Source: Trichopria drosophilae (Eukaryota; Arthropoda; Insecta; Hymenoptera; Diapriidae). Taken from it: a stretch of DNA of 64,000 nt. Position 1 is the stretch's first letter, and every line of letters begins with the position of its first letter. Of this stretch, positions 1 through 13,800 are shown one piece after another. Under the pieces are notes generated by a model. It did not search any database, had not been told where the DNA came from, and saw only the letters and a program-made list of their open reading frames with translations. The translations under genes and the position numbers were made by a program. Where the stretch lies: NCBI GenBank assembly GCA_030407085.1, contig CM059583.1, forward strand, positions 42,439,001-42,503,000, given 5' to 3'.

Positions 1-3000
1 TTTAAAACTAACGGTCGTTGGTTTGTTAAGAAAAATTAATTGATGTGCTTTTGAGTTTATTCCCGAAAAAAAATCTTTTACAATAATTGAAACAAAATTA
101 TTAATTTGCTAGCGAAAAAATTTCAGTAATGTTATTTTTTTAATGATAAGAGAAGTTCGAACGCCTTATGATTTATATTTGATTTTAGCTCAGTTACTTA
201 TGTTATTTTTAAGTTTTATTACATAGGTAAAAATATACGAATATAATTTTTATACAAAGGTTCTATGAAATGCGCAAAAATTGATTCCAAAATCCGAATA
301 GGCACAATGATCAATAAAACAGGCAGTGATTTATTGTATCCATTTGTTATGACTAAATAAGTGTATTTGAAATTTTGTAGTTGCACATGAAATGACTTCA
401 TAAGTCTCCGGGAGTAGAACTCGGTTTTGCGCCCTACAGTAAAATATCGCGTTATCCTCACATTAAAAAGTAAGGTAATTTTGATTCCAAACAGTTTTTT
501 CCTGTATAACGACATAATTTCAAACATAGTTTTTAGTTATAATATCATTTTCAATATACAAAATCATTACGTGTAGAAATAATTCTAATTTATAAAGCAG
601 TAGTACGATGAAGCCTCTAAACTTGAATCTTTAAGACAAGATTTGTATTTGTTTATATAATCGCATTATTGCCGTATGTAATAGATACTACAGAATTAAA
701 GTTACTCCAACACTGACTTAGTTGATTGCAAGTTAAAAAATTAACACGTTGAGATGTTCCTTACAAATTTTTTACACATGGAAAAACTGATATAGTTGGA
801 ACTAATAAGTAGATAGTAGACAGTGTCATCGTTTTTCAGTTAATTTTGATATCTAACTAGTGGCTTTGACTACTTATTAGATACTACAAAACCTAGTGGT
901 ACCAAAGCATACTAGATACTTTTACTAAGACAGTGAAACACAACGATTAAAATAGATCACTTTCATGTTATGAATTCCCACTATTCAACTGTTCAACATT
1001 CATTATATAAGTAGTGTTCGAATGACTTTCCTAATTGTTAATGGTAACCTGTACAAATGCCAATGATAGTAGATGTACATTATTATAATCCAACTCTTAA
1101 TACTTGCCTTTGCTATGCTTTTTTCTTATTGTCGCTGTGGTTTCATTTTTCATTCCACTGTAATATAAAATGTACGTAGAGAATATTAAATAATAATGTA
1201 ACTTTTTAGAATTATTCGGAGATTTAGATAGAAAATGAACACTTAAACTTCCTCATATAATGGAAACAGGTTTTAAGTTATTCTTGTGCTTTACAACGAT
1301 TTTCGAATGTTCCTTATTATTGAAAAAAAAAATGAATAATGAATTTTTATTAAAAACCCAGTCTATGAAGAAACATGTTTTGACAAGCCTTCCTTCGGCG
1401 CTAGCAAAGATTTGTATAAATGTAAATTGATAATCAAAAATTGTCCTCTGCTAATATACATATTGTAAAAGTATATTTTCACATGTAGAAAATGTTCTCA
1501 GACCTCAAAATTTTGATAATCAAATATCAAATTTTCCTAGTTCGTAAACGTTTGATATATTCGATTGTTAAATGTTACGACTGGAATACCAACTTTTTAT
1601 ATGAAATGAAAAAATTTGTTATTTTACGGAACCGACGTTTCTGCGTGTAGTTGAGAAATAGAATTTAAAAGAGAAAGTCATTTGATTAAAATTGCAATAA
1701 AGTTTTGGCTACATTTCCCGCAACAAATAAGATGGCATGAATTGATGCTGATCAAAATAGAATTTTCAGCATAAGTGTTATGATCTTTTTATATTAAATT
1801 CATTTGATCGGGTGTCATCAAATTACTTAGTTTAACAGTTACTGATATTTATGAAGTTGTCCTACATTACACAGAAAGAACAGATGAGATCCAGTTATTT
1901 AAAATCCGTCCTTCGGAATTATGAATATCTAAACATTCTCGAAATATTTAGTAAAACATGATTGTAACTTACACTTTAGCTAACTATATATATATATAAG
2001 TACCGTATATTTATGACAAGCTTCTGTGCATTAGGCTAAATAAATCGTTTCACAGTCTTCAAAATTTGAGTCATATAACCTTGATAGTTATCGCCGCTTA
2101 TGCTATAAAAATTTATTATTTTATTTCAAATTTTATAAAATTTGCGAATTTCTATTTTAATTACGATAAAATTTATTAAGCCAATTCTTGTATCTAAATA
2201 AAACAAATTAAAATTAAACAATTTAAAAGCATATTAAACAAGTAGAATCTACCGTGACAAAAATAATTTTGTATGATAACTATAATTTTATGAAAGTGCT
2301 CATAAAAAAAGAATTTTCAATCTTTTTTGTTGAAATAGAAATGTTATTGAATCTTTGTCATTGCAATACGAGATAATTTCTTTTTACTCCTACCACCGGG
2401 TAAGTGTTCTACTATTTTCTGAGCTGCTGGCTACAGACGTAGTCTAGAACGTTAGATACCGCTATAAAAAACATTATTATCCTCGTACTTACTAGATACG
2501 GTACCATATTATTTTTTATTTGCAAAGTTACACAACAATTTATATGAAATGTGTCTTACGCTCGTGTATGATACTGATAGCTACTTCCATTGATATATTT
2601 TTGTATGCCACTTGCCCACTTGTCTTTAAAGGGGTTCTCAAGTAGTTTGCAATAAAGTAGGATTTTACACTTAAAACCGTAAATATATAATGACTAAACT
2701 CTCTAAATTTATTGAAATGCGAATTCACTCTATATGGAGTGAAAATTGCGCCGCTCTAACTCTTAACGAGTGAAAACTCATTCTACAAGATTTTACTCTT
2801 TCACAGAATTGGAGCAGTCTTCACTCCACAAAGAATGCATTTTCTATATAAGAAATACAAAGAGTCTACATTCTTTTATAAAATACTAAATAAAATTAAA
2901 TGATAATACAACGAAAGGCATTGCTGAAATGTTTTCGTTGATTCTCGCTCAATTTTGAATTAATTTCCGTGGTATATTACTACCTTATCAGCGGACCCCC

Positions 3001-4610
3001 TTAAAGTGAAATGAATCAGAACCTATACAGGTTTTCATGATCAAATATTTTCCGAGTTTGACATTTTTCAGAAAAATCGGTTTAGAATTGTGCGAGAATT
3101 CCTAGGAATAAAAAACTAAGCTATGAAGTGTATTTTTGTTGCAGCAGTTCGCAAAATTGGACTTTGCGCCCTATTTTAACAGTAGGAATATTCCGGAAAT
3201 TTGTTCCTATCGTTTATAATCCCTTGACCCTTTCAGTCACATTGGCCACAATTGTGGGACCCTTTTATTTGACGTTTTTGGAAATCTTAGGTAACCTCTA
3301 TTAAATAGAATTTACGAAATATTATGGTTACTTAACTATAAACTTGTTTCATATATTTTATTTAAGTACTTAATTAAAATTATTCAATAAAACTTTTCAA
3401 TTATCGTAAAGTTTTACGATTTTTATGGTTTGTAACGACTTCGGGAAATCGTCAGCTCACATTAACTGCTCGGGGGTTTTTGAGGTTGCCAAATAAGAAT
3501 CGATCTGGTATCAAATTTTCAAAATGGTGCGTACAAAATAAAAAACGTTGAAAATCCTCGCAAAGATAACTGCTTGAGGGTTTAGCGAATGGAAGTCACA
3601 ACATTTTGATTTTCATAATTAAAACAGAATCTGGTTTCAAATTTGCAGAATTCCACATATTGGATATATTATAAAAATCAGAAGTCGTTATGAAGCTAAG
3701 ATTAAAAGTTTTAATCCGCCAGGTAATGTCCACCTTTTTTATTTTTAAAATTCTGATTTTTCCATAAAAAGTTCCTCGAGCAGCCAATTTTGTGTTGTTT
3801 TTCAACGCTTTTTAATCCGTCATATTGAATCTGCGATTTTGAATTTTACTGCTAATCTCCGTATGTATAACTTTAATTACACCATTTCAAAACCCCGAGC
3901 AACGTCAGTAATTGATTTGGGATTTAAAATATATCCAGTTTCTGTTTAGTTTAAATATTTGAGGTTACGCACAATTCATATGATTGCAAATATGAATTCA
4001 ATAACATTTTCAGTCCCTTGAATATTTTCTCCACATATTTTTGTCAATATCGTTATTTTCTCCATATATTTTCATCATTTTTTAGGATTTCTTGTATTCA
4101 CGGTTCACTGTCCAAATATGTTTAAATAAAAATGAAAACATTAAAAACGATTTTCAACGAAAATACGAAAAGATATAATTAGAAATAAATATTTTCAAGA
4201 GAAAAAAAGTCTATAAAATCTATGTTTTCAAAAATTGTTTTTTGATAACCCGTACTAATAGGAAATAAGAAAATAGGGCCCAATACTGAAAATCTTCATA
4301 AATGCAAAAATTCATTTTTTACAAAAGCTAAAATTCAACATTACATTTTCGAATGACAATGCAGGATGATTAAAAAATTTTGTATAAATGTCAAAAAACG
4401 TGGCTCTTTTAAAGTAGAATGCCTCATATGTTTAACTGTTTGGTAGAATTGCAATAAGTCAAATGTTAATATAATAAGAAATTATATTGGAAAATATGCA
4501 TTCATTTAACCAATTATTAGCAAAGTAGGGGATATTTAGTTTTTAACATTATTTATAATAAATACTGGAGTACTTAATATATTAATGAAAATTTCAATTG
4601 TCATTTGCAG
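1..4610. other. No exon recognised; upstream intron or flank of the receptor gene
   Basis: No open frame here has protein-like composition or resembles a family I know. The receptor exon at 4611 starts in the middle of a codon, so this stretch is probably intron. It holds AT-rich DNA, a copy of the 'GAGTGAAAA' short repeat near 2728-2830 and degenerate dispersed repeat at 3440-3930. Exons for TM1-5 must lie further left. Confidence 0.5.
3440..3930. repeat. Degenerate dispersed repeat, inverted arrangement
   Basis: Blocks such as GGGGGTTTTTGAGGTTGCC and, inverted, AAAACCCCGAGCAACG, together with AATCCGTCATATTGAATC, match the repeat family seen at 5390-6240 and 42780-43090. No coding content is seen. 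Confidence 0.5.
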
Positions 4611-4822
4611 TTGCAGTAGTGGTGACGTTTTTCATCTGTTGGGCGCCATTCCACGCGCAGCGGCTGTTGGCTGTTTACGCGCAAAGCATGAGTGAGAACG
4701 CAGCCCTCGTTACGGTTTACACCGCTCTCACATATGTTTCCGGTATATTCTACTATCTGTCAACGACGGTGAACCCACTGCTCTACAACATCATGTCCAA
4801 TAAATTTCGCGAAGCTTTCAAG
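4611..4822 (+). CDS. Receptor exon encoding TM6, extracellular loop 3, TM7 and helix 8
   Basis: The acceptor is TCATTTGCAG ending at 4610. A second TTGCAG 6 bp further on would delete two residues, so I chose the first, which lets one donated base plus TT make the residue before AVVVTFF. The donor is AAG|GTAAAAG at 4823. The exon is 212 bp: two bases and 70 codons, ending in phase 0. It contains CWAPFH (TM6) and NPLLY (TM7). GC content is clearly above that of the flanks. Confidence 0.88.
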
Positions 4823-7800
4823 GTAAAAGCTTTTGTACGACCTTGTATAATTATTTTTAGTTGACACCCGTGTCTTTCTTTTCCTCCATGTCTTTTGTGT
4901 GGAGATTTCCAAAATCGTTTCCGGATGAAATGAAACATGGATTTGATTTCGTTATCGCCGAAATTTATGTACTGCGTTCTTTTGCCTCAACCATTTCGTA
5001 ACATTGGTAGGTGTTGCAGTCGAGTTTTCTCTCTTTTTTGAAATTAAATAGTTAAAAATATTATCGAAATTAATATAATACCAATTGATACACTCCAAAT
5101 TCTCTGAAAGTGAAAATGAATGCATTATAATGAATTTTAAATGAAAAATTAATTCATAAATTTATGTCAAAAGTTGGAACACCATTTATAGGTCATTAGA
5201 AATAAGTGCTTTTTAAGTTTCTCCGTTAAAAAGTGATATTTCGCTACATAAAAATGGAAATTACAGATTTGGTTTAGATGAAGACATAAGAAATTTAGAG
5301 TATAGATCGATATACGGATATCTCACATAGGAAATGATATATGCTATGGTAATTATTAGTCCAGAGTCTCTTAATCCTTTGAATTACATGATGGTTTTCC
5401 ACAGATTTTCAACATTCAAAATGGCGGATAAAAATTTCAAAAATTATTTAATTGAGACAATATTGGGTACTCTGGAGTTTTCAGGGTCGCTAATTACGAA
5501 TCCGGCCACAGATTTTCAAAATTCCAAACGGAGGACACAACATGATGGATAAATAATAAAAATTTCAAAAATTATTTGATTGTGATAATATTGGGTACTT
5601 TTGGGGTCGTTAATTGTGAATCTGCGTTAAGATTATGAAAATTGATAATTTATGAAATTGTAAAAACTTTATTCCGCGTTAAAAACGTGATATTAGCAGT
5701 GGAATACTTGATTATGCATTTTGTGCCAGTAGAATTAGTGGTGCTACTAAAAGTGCAATAGTCCACAATATACATATACATAGACATTCGGATGTCAGTA
5801 GCTCCACTGTGACGGTTAGGTAATCGAAGTAATGAACTTACAATTTATAGGACGAGTGAGGTTATAGACATTGAGAACCCGTCATTCTAAGCGAAAAAAC
5901 TTTTGAGTGTTTCTAACCCATACAAAAGTTTAGGAATTTGATTTGTAATTCGAATACTGCGATTATTTCGGATCAATCATTTTGAATGTTAAAAATATTA
6001 GGTCAAATTAGTAATCAGCGACCTTAAACCCCCCGAATGCTCAATATTGTCTGAAATAAATAATTTGTTGATATTTGTAGCCGCCATATTGCATCCGCCA
6101 TTTTGAATTTAGAAAATATTAGGTAAACTTCAAAATCAACGATCCCGAAAACTGCGAATAGTCAAGAATTACCCAAACAAAATTTTCTTTTAATTTTAAC
6201 CGCCATATTGGATTCGTCATTTTGAATTTTTGAAATCTGTGCACAATCTATGTCCAAGTGAAAATGTCGTCCTTATTGAGCAACAGTTTAGTTTCATCAT
6301 ACATTTTTAATAGAAAAACACAAATTTTTACAATTTCTCAATTAATATAAACATTTAAACAGAATAGACGTTTAAAAATTCAACTTGATTTACGTTTCCC
6401 AATATCCTATGTATAAGAGGATGCAAACGAAATTGAAGAAATTCTAATTTAATCATTGGGAAATTAAAAAAAAATGAATTACAAGGGATAAAATCATACT
6501 AATTAATTATATTATATTAGGGATAGAATCATTGTTTTCAACATACAGCGGTGTGCAAAATTCCGGGAACGGCAAATACTTTGAAAACCATCGATATTAA
6601 AAAAGCGCTGAAACGATTTTTCAAAAAATCTACTAACCTGTTAGGGGCACGAGGGGGTCGAAAATCTTAAATGGCAATATGAGTCATTTGAAAAATCTTT
6701 TCGTGACGAATACAAAATACTAGTCATAGATGGCGCTGCAGCCTTTTTTATTTAAATATCAAAGGTTCTCTAAATATTCGATCGATCGACAGAATTTCAA
6801 CACAGCAATGTGACAGTAGTTTTTAATGAGAACATATCATTCAAGGGATTCTGCATAATTTTGTATTTTGAAAAATCAGGGGTCATGTCAGTGCTCATGC
6901 CTTACACTTTGTAATTTTTTAATGAGTCGATTAATAATAAGATCGTATAATTGATGAAACAGAATGGAATGCAATATTGTTCTAAAAAAGTAACTTTTTA
7001 ACTGTTTTATTTAAGATATCAGCTTAAAAAAGTTTCAACCTGAAACAATCCGAAATTTCTTGCAGTGAAAATCACTTTATAGAAGTCATTTGCACTTCGA
7101 AACAGTGAGAATTGAGTCACTCTATTTGCAAATCTCCCAATTCACACATTTTTGAAGCGAGAATCGCTTCTATAGAGTGGTTTTCACTGCAAGAAATTTT
7201 AGAGTGTATTAGGTTACAACTTTCATTTTATTAAAATTACAATTGAAGTTCCATAAGCTGCAAAATATAATTTAATACAAATTTTGATATTTCCAAATTT
7301 TAACTAATACTAACTAATATTTACGTTTACTAGTGCAGGAGTCATAATACTTCTCTAATTCGCTCACTCCCTCCTTTACTTACTTGAAATTTATTTGTAC
7401 CAAAACCAAACATTTTTAATGTGTATGGATAATGTACTTACACCGCGTGATAAAATTTAACGCACGTACTTTTTTTTTAAATCCAAAAAGGTGCAGTACG
7501 ATGTCTTTACTGAAATTATAGGAGGAATAATTTCAGAATGAAAATTTAGAAAAATGTGCATCAATGATATGCATCAAAGAGCTAATAATAATTGTGAGTG
7601 TTAAAAGGCCTTTTATAACAATAAAGTATTTACAAAATGCTATTATTTCTGTTACATATACAGAAAAATTCATATGTCACTCAAAATAATTAAGATAGAT
7701 CTTGTAAATTGAATCTACGAAATAATATTTTGTTTTTAAATTGCCTATTGGATAATAAAATAAAAAAAAAGATAGAAGCTTTCGTATTATAGTTTCATCT

Positions 7801-10800
7801 GTTATATTATCATTGGAATTTATATAAATATTTGCTGCATTTTTGGAGTCACAAGTTGGTACCAGAATGAATAAAATCTAAACAACTGTTTAGTTAAGAA
7901 TAAGAGTTTTTAACTCAATAGTGGTTACAATCTTAAGGAGGTGTACTTCTCGCTCTGGGACTGAGGAAAAACAATTAGCAATATTAACTAAATATGTTAT
8001 TGACTATTAGCAACCTAATATGAAGTAATTTCAAATACTTTTCAGTTGAATTGACCAAATTCTAAATCGGTATCATGATTCAGCTAGAAGAACTAAAACA
8101 GTTCTGTCGACTAAATATTTAGGTGCTACCATACTGTTACCGGAAACCATATTATTTTTTAGTCAATAACTGCATTATTATTACTGCATTTTATGACATT
8201 GAATATTTTCCTGCTTAATAAAAAAATTGCTTATATTTCATTAATTTGCATCATTACTCATTGTTTTTAGTATTTCAGCATAAAAAGGAACTTAATAATG
8301 CTTAAACACTTTGTAAATCAAGTTCATGTGTACTTGCTTGAGGGTAAGATCGATTACATAGTGACTTTTATTTCCCTACTTAATTTAAGACTTTATAAAC
8401 GTCAGAAAAAAGAAAATAATCAAGAGTAAACAAACCTGAAGACTACCTGATTTTATGAAATGTGTCCATTTTTTCTTAGAGTGGCCATATCCTCCTATAG
8501 CTTTAACACGGTGAATAAGAATCTTATACAAGAATTGTACAAAAAATGTTTTCATTTCTGCCAGGGATTATCGTATAGTCATTAATATTTTCTTAATATT
8601 TTGTTATGCAACAAGATTTTCAAATGTGAACAAAAATGACAAAAATATTCTTATGATTTTCGTATTAACTAAATAATACTTTTTTTCGTATATACCGATA
8701 ATGAAATATTACAGGCTGTACTATATTATTTTCCTTATTGCTTAAACGATTAAATGCATTTATGTTTCATACCTGTAACAATCCTAATATACATCGTCAG
8801 TTGTGACACCTGGTCAAACAAGAAAATGTAAAGTTTAAATACTATTGTTAAATCGATAGTTTTTTAAAAATAGTAATGGTTGCTATTTATTTGGCACAAT
8901 TGATCTTATTCGCAGGGGGTTGTGGATAATTGTTACCGAAAATATCTAAAATAATTCACTTATGATTTATTGATTCAAAGATATATAGAGTTGTAGCAAG
9001 TTTTTAGAAATTTTTACATTATTACAGTTTTTACATTTATGAAAGAATTTATGAAATAAATAGACAAAAATGTAGACATTAAGTTATATACATAAAAGCA
9101 AAACTCTATTGGAAATAATATTAATTACTGAACTCGTATAACAATTATTTAAAATTTAAGATGAGTAGTTAAGTAATTCCGAAAGTCTTCAGTGAATGTA
9201 CACACTTGTTGAATGATTCTGTTGCTTTTAAGATATCTTTTATCTTTTTTTCACGTAATGTTGTACGGCAAAAAAAAGAGAGCAGGTCTGTCGAAAACGT
9301 CATAATCATTGCACATGGGTTTATGTCTTTTATCTGAGACGGTGTATATAAATTCTCAAGATGAAAAAATCATATTTTAGTTAACAATAATTTGAGTACA
9401 ATGTGTCGTGACGTATGTAGACCATAAAAACGTTTCTATGAAAAATTTTTAAAACGAACGACATAATTTACAATAATTTAACGTATGACTGTATTCATTT
9501 TTTTTTGCGATGCTATTTTTACTTGAAACATACCATATTGAATAGGTAATTTATAACTGATAATTATCATGGATACGTAGTATTTAAAACAGTTTAAAAT
9601 TTGACATATATTTATTTCATGACGGCTTCATTTGGTTCATTACATAATCATTACAGATGTATTAAATTTCAAAAATAAATTCGTGGATTATTGTCGACGT
9701 ATATTATTGTATAAGCCGTTATCATATTTTTATGACAGATTCATTGATGAAATAAACTATAATCCATGTTAAATTATTTCTTTCGTAATCTTCTTTGCGA
9801 AGTACTTCTGTAAACTCATTATGATTATATAAGACGACCATTTATGTCTTAATCTTAAACTTTTTAGCACAAGGAATAATTTGGCATAAATAGGGAAAAG
9901 ATTAAGACATCTATATCGGGATTACGTTTTACTTAAAATGCATGCAACATTGTTCTGATCTGAAGAAAAATGGCGTATGTGAAAAAATTGTCAATCTTCT
10001 GTAACTGTAAATCGAAATGAGTTTATAATATGTGCCACTCTCATCGTGTCCAAGGTGAACTAAGAATATACCATTTTCTGTAAATTATGTTGATCTATGT
10101 GTACATTTTAGATGGGATTATTTATATATTCGGTTTTATTTCAAAATGCTTTTTAATTTCTATTGAAAATATCTACACTAAAATACAGTTTATTAATTAT
10201 CAACATTAAAATTTATAACCAGTTTTATCTACAAAATATTCGATAATAATGATGATTACATTTTAAGATTCTTTAGTACATTTGAAATATGTTCAATTAA
10301 TCGTTAAAAAATATTTATGAAATAAAATGTGGTAAGCAACAAATCGCACCTTGAAAGCTGTCGATAGTTTAACTATAAATACGAAATTTAATTTAAGAAT
10401 ACTTTCAAATTTATAATATTGTTTTTCTTCAGCGTATCACGGAAGCAGATATTGAACTCGAAATATTTACATGAAAGTAAGAAATAATATTAAAATATTA
10501 TCTTAAAAGTTTCACGATTAGAAATGTATTCAGTTAAATGTACAGAATGCAAAATGACAGATTCAATATGATAGACAGGTTTTTTTAGATTGTACAAATT
10601 TACTTTCACTAGGGAGTTAACAGAGTCTTGATTAAAAATATTCAGTCAAATTTATAAAAATCGGCAATACCAACCTAATATGGCGGGCTAGGTTTTTTAA
10701 AATTAAAAAACCTCGGTTAAAACTGTTATCGGTTTTCGGTGTAGCTGTTTACGAATATCCAGTCAAATTAATAAAATGTTAATGTGGCTGGCCTAATAAG

Positions 10801-13800
10801 ACGAACTAAGTTTTTAAAAATTAACCAGACTTGCGAGAACCTTATTATTTATGGGTTTTTATAGACGCAGATTTGAGAATTCGATGTTAGTTTTTTTTAA
10901 ATTTAGAATACTGCCGACGATGTTTTCGATTTATTCTTTGTAGATTTAATGTTTTATTCACTCTTTCATGCGTGCGGCTCAATTTCATTTTATAAAGAAT
11001 AAATTCTCGTACCAAGAAATGTCAAAATTAGTTTTAAAGCTTCAAACGGAATTTCAAAGGTAACATGGAAAACTACGAATTGTAGATCATACATGTAGTG
11101 TGATAGGTTGCCGAAGTACAGGCGCTGATTTTTTTTTTGTTACTCTATTCTTCGTTAAAAAATAATCAAATAAAGTTTTTTCGATTTCAAAATTATTTCC
11201 GAATTTTTTTCACATTACGACTTTCGGATTTTATTTGACATCAAAACATAATAATATATGGAATAATTAAAGTCCCTAAATATTGAGGAAAAACTGTCTC
11301 TGACTAGGCTCCCATTTGTTGATTGGGCACATAAAATAAATGTTTTTTCTCTTTAAAATCTAAAAAGAAAAAACAGGAATTATTAGATTGTGATTCATTG
11401 ACATATAGAGAATTTGTTAGAACAAAAAAGAGGAGGCAAATATTGAAATCTATAGAAATTTTTTTAATGCAACCCAGTAATTTTTTATCGAACAGCCAAA
11501 AAAAATCTATAAACCCTATGGGTCATTCCACCTCAGATTTACAACTCAAATATTTTTCCCAATGGCATTTTTTTCATATTCTACACACAAAAATAAAACA
11601 TGTTTTTTTATTTTAATAAGATATTTGCAATGTTCGGATTGTGATTTTTCAAAGTTTTAGATGTTATAAAAACGCTCCATTTTCAGCTGCCTATAACTCA
11701 AAACCGATGCAATATAAAAAAACTATTTTAAGGGATGAAAGATTCGTATTTGGGTCAGCTTCATCATAAAGTAAATTAAAATTCAAAAATTTAATTTTCA
11801 ATACGTATAATTGTTAATCTTTATAAACAAATTCTTTTTTTTTTAAGTTGGACATGATTTTTTAAAACTTTTTTTAACTAAAACTCTTTAGATTAAAGCA
11901 CCAAAAAATATCTTAAAAATGATCACTTTAATTGACAGATTATTTTAACACTATGATTAACCTAATGAGGTGTTTTTTAATTCTAGGCAATGCTTTCGAA
12001 ACACTGTGGCAGAGGATTGCAAAAAACGAGCCCTCGTCGACCCACTTACAGCAGTTTATCGCGATATCCTCGAACGACAATCCATAGGGCTGATACTCGA
12101 CCTTCCGGTTCCGTTTCTGTAAGCGATGAAACTCAAAAATTGGCTCCATCAGATCAGACGACAATCTCGACAAAACTCATAAACTGCAGCAATGGTGGGC
12201 TTGGAAATCGGGAGCTGTGCCCTTTGCAGCCTCTGGATACCAAGATTGACTCCAATCGTTCCCCCAAAAATGATAAAAGCTTATCTAGAGGATCTTCGGA
12301 TTCTAGCCAAATTACAGTGATGACGACTTTGGGGAAGAGCGTGAGTGAGGGCAACAATAATACTGTCAGTCCTTTGATTGACGAAAGCTCCCTAAAGACT
12401 CAAAAACCAAAAACTGTTAATTTAGGTGAGTATCATTTTTTCGCAATAAAATATAAACTGTACTTTTGAGATCTCGGTATAAAACACTGTAAAATCAGCC
12501 ATAGTGAGTTTTCGTGGACAATTTTCAAAAAAGTTCATTTTAGATTGAGATCTAAATTACTATTTTCGATAACATTTCACATTATATTTACAAAAATAAC
12601 ATTTCATTTGCCATAAACAATAGAAATGTCTTAACTCTCTCAGCGGCGAATTTATCTTTTGAACGGATTGTTTTTATTCATTGTTATTTTGTAGTTTTCG
12701 AGGTTGCTGATTACGAACCCAGAATTTGAAAATTCAAAATAACGGATCCAACTTAGCGTAAAAAACTTTACACAATTAGTAGGTGAAGGCTTGCCTATAA
12801 GGATTTTCAAGATAACTGATTACATTTGAAGTCAGATTTTCAAGCTGTGGCCGACAAGCTATTCAATAATTGGCAGCTAAATATTCTAAGTCGCTAATTA
12901 CAATTTCAGCGTCACAAAGTGTTTACTAGTGCATATGATTCTCCCCTCTTACCATGACCCAGAAATAACGACGTGGAGAGTTGTTAGTTCAGTTTTTTTT
13001 TCATGTTTCCACTTTTTTATTTATTTTTAAAATTCGTCATTATTTCATATTGGATCCAACATTAGGAATTTTAAAAATCTGAGACTGGAGTCGTATTCAG
13101 TAACTTCGAAATCGTCTCTTTACTAAACGTCGAAAATGAGTTCACAGCCGATTTTTTTTTAATTCTGCATTTTTTAATAATTAATTGTTTGTAATCAATT
13201 ATATATAGTGCTAATTGAAATTTTGATGGAGAATTTAGTAAGCATCCAGTATTCCATTAAAAAAGATTTGAGCAACCTAGAGCCTAAAATGATAATACTG
13301 TAAAGAGAAAACTGAAAATAATTAAGGCGCCACTATAGTTTCGTCTGCTCCGCAAAAGAATTAAGCTTGTATTAACAGTTTAAAAGCTATAGATAGTTTA
13401 AGTATTTCATTCTTTTAATTATTTATTATTTTATATTTGTAATTTATTTTTGGATGGGTGACTAAAGGAAACCATACGTGTTGTCAAAAATAAATAGTAC
13501 GATAGAATGTCTAGAAGAGCTGAAGGGTTAAAGGACTGAATAAAATGTTTAGATGGTTGAAAACTACTGCAGGGTTTTTAACTTCTTAATCAATATCCGA
13601 TCGTCTATACGTATTTTACTATCGCTATGCTTCGATTCATAATCAACAAACTTAAAAATCCATAGTGAAACTATTGTTTTACAATAATTAAAATTCTCAA
13701 ACATCATTATCTATTTACTTCTTACAATTATTCAGTACAGTTTTTAGTTTATCAGGTGCAGCATACACTGCAGTTTATGAAAAAATCCTTGATATCTACA

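Larger units (their letters stand above)
4823..11986 (+). other. Receptor intron (7.2 kb) with repeats
   Basis: The intron begins GTAAAA and ends TTTTTTAATTCTAG. No internal exon is recognised. It contains an inverted pair of dispersed 'ATGGCGGA' repeats (about 5390-6240), a diverged half of the 55.7-kb palindromic element (about 6550-6760), a MITE (7053-7200) and a repeat field at 10550-10900. Confidence 0.7.
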
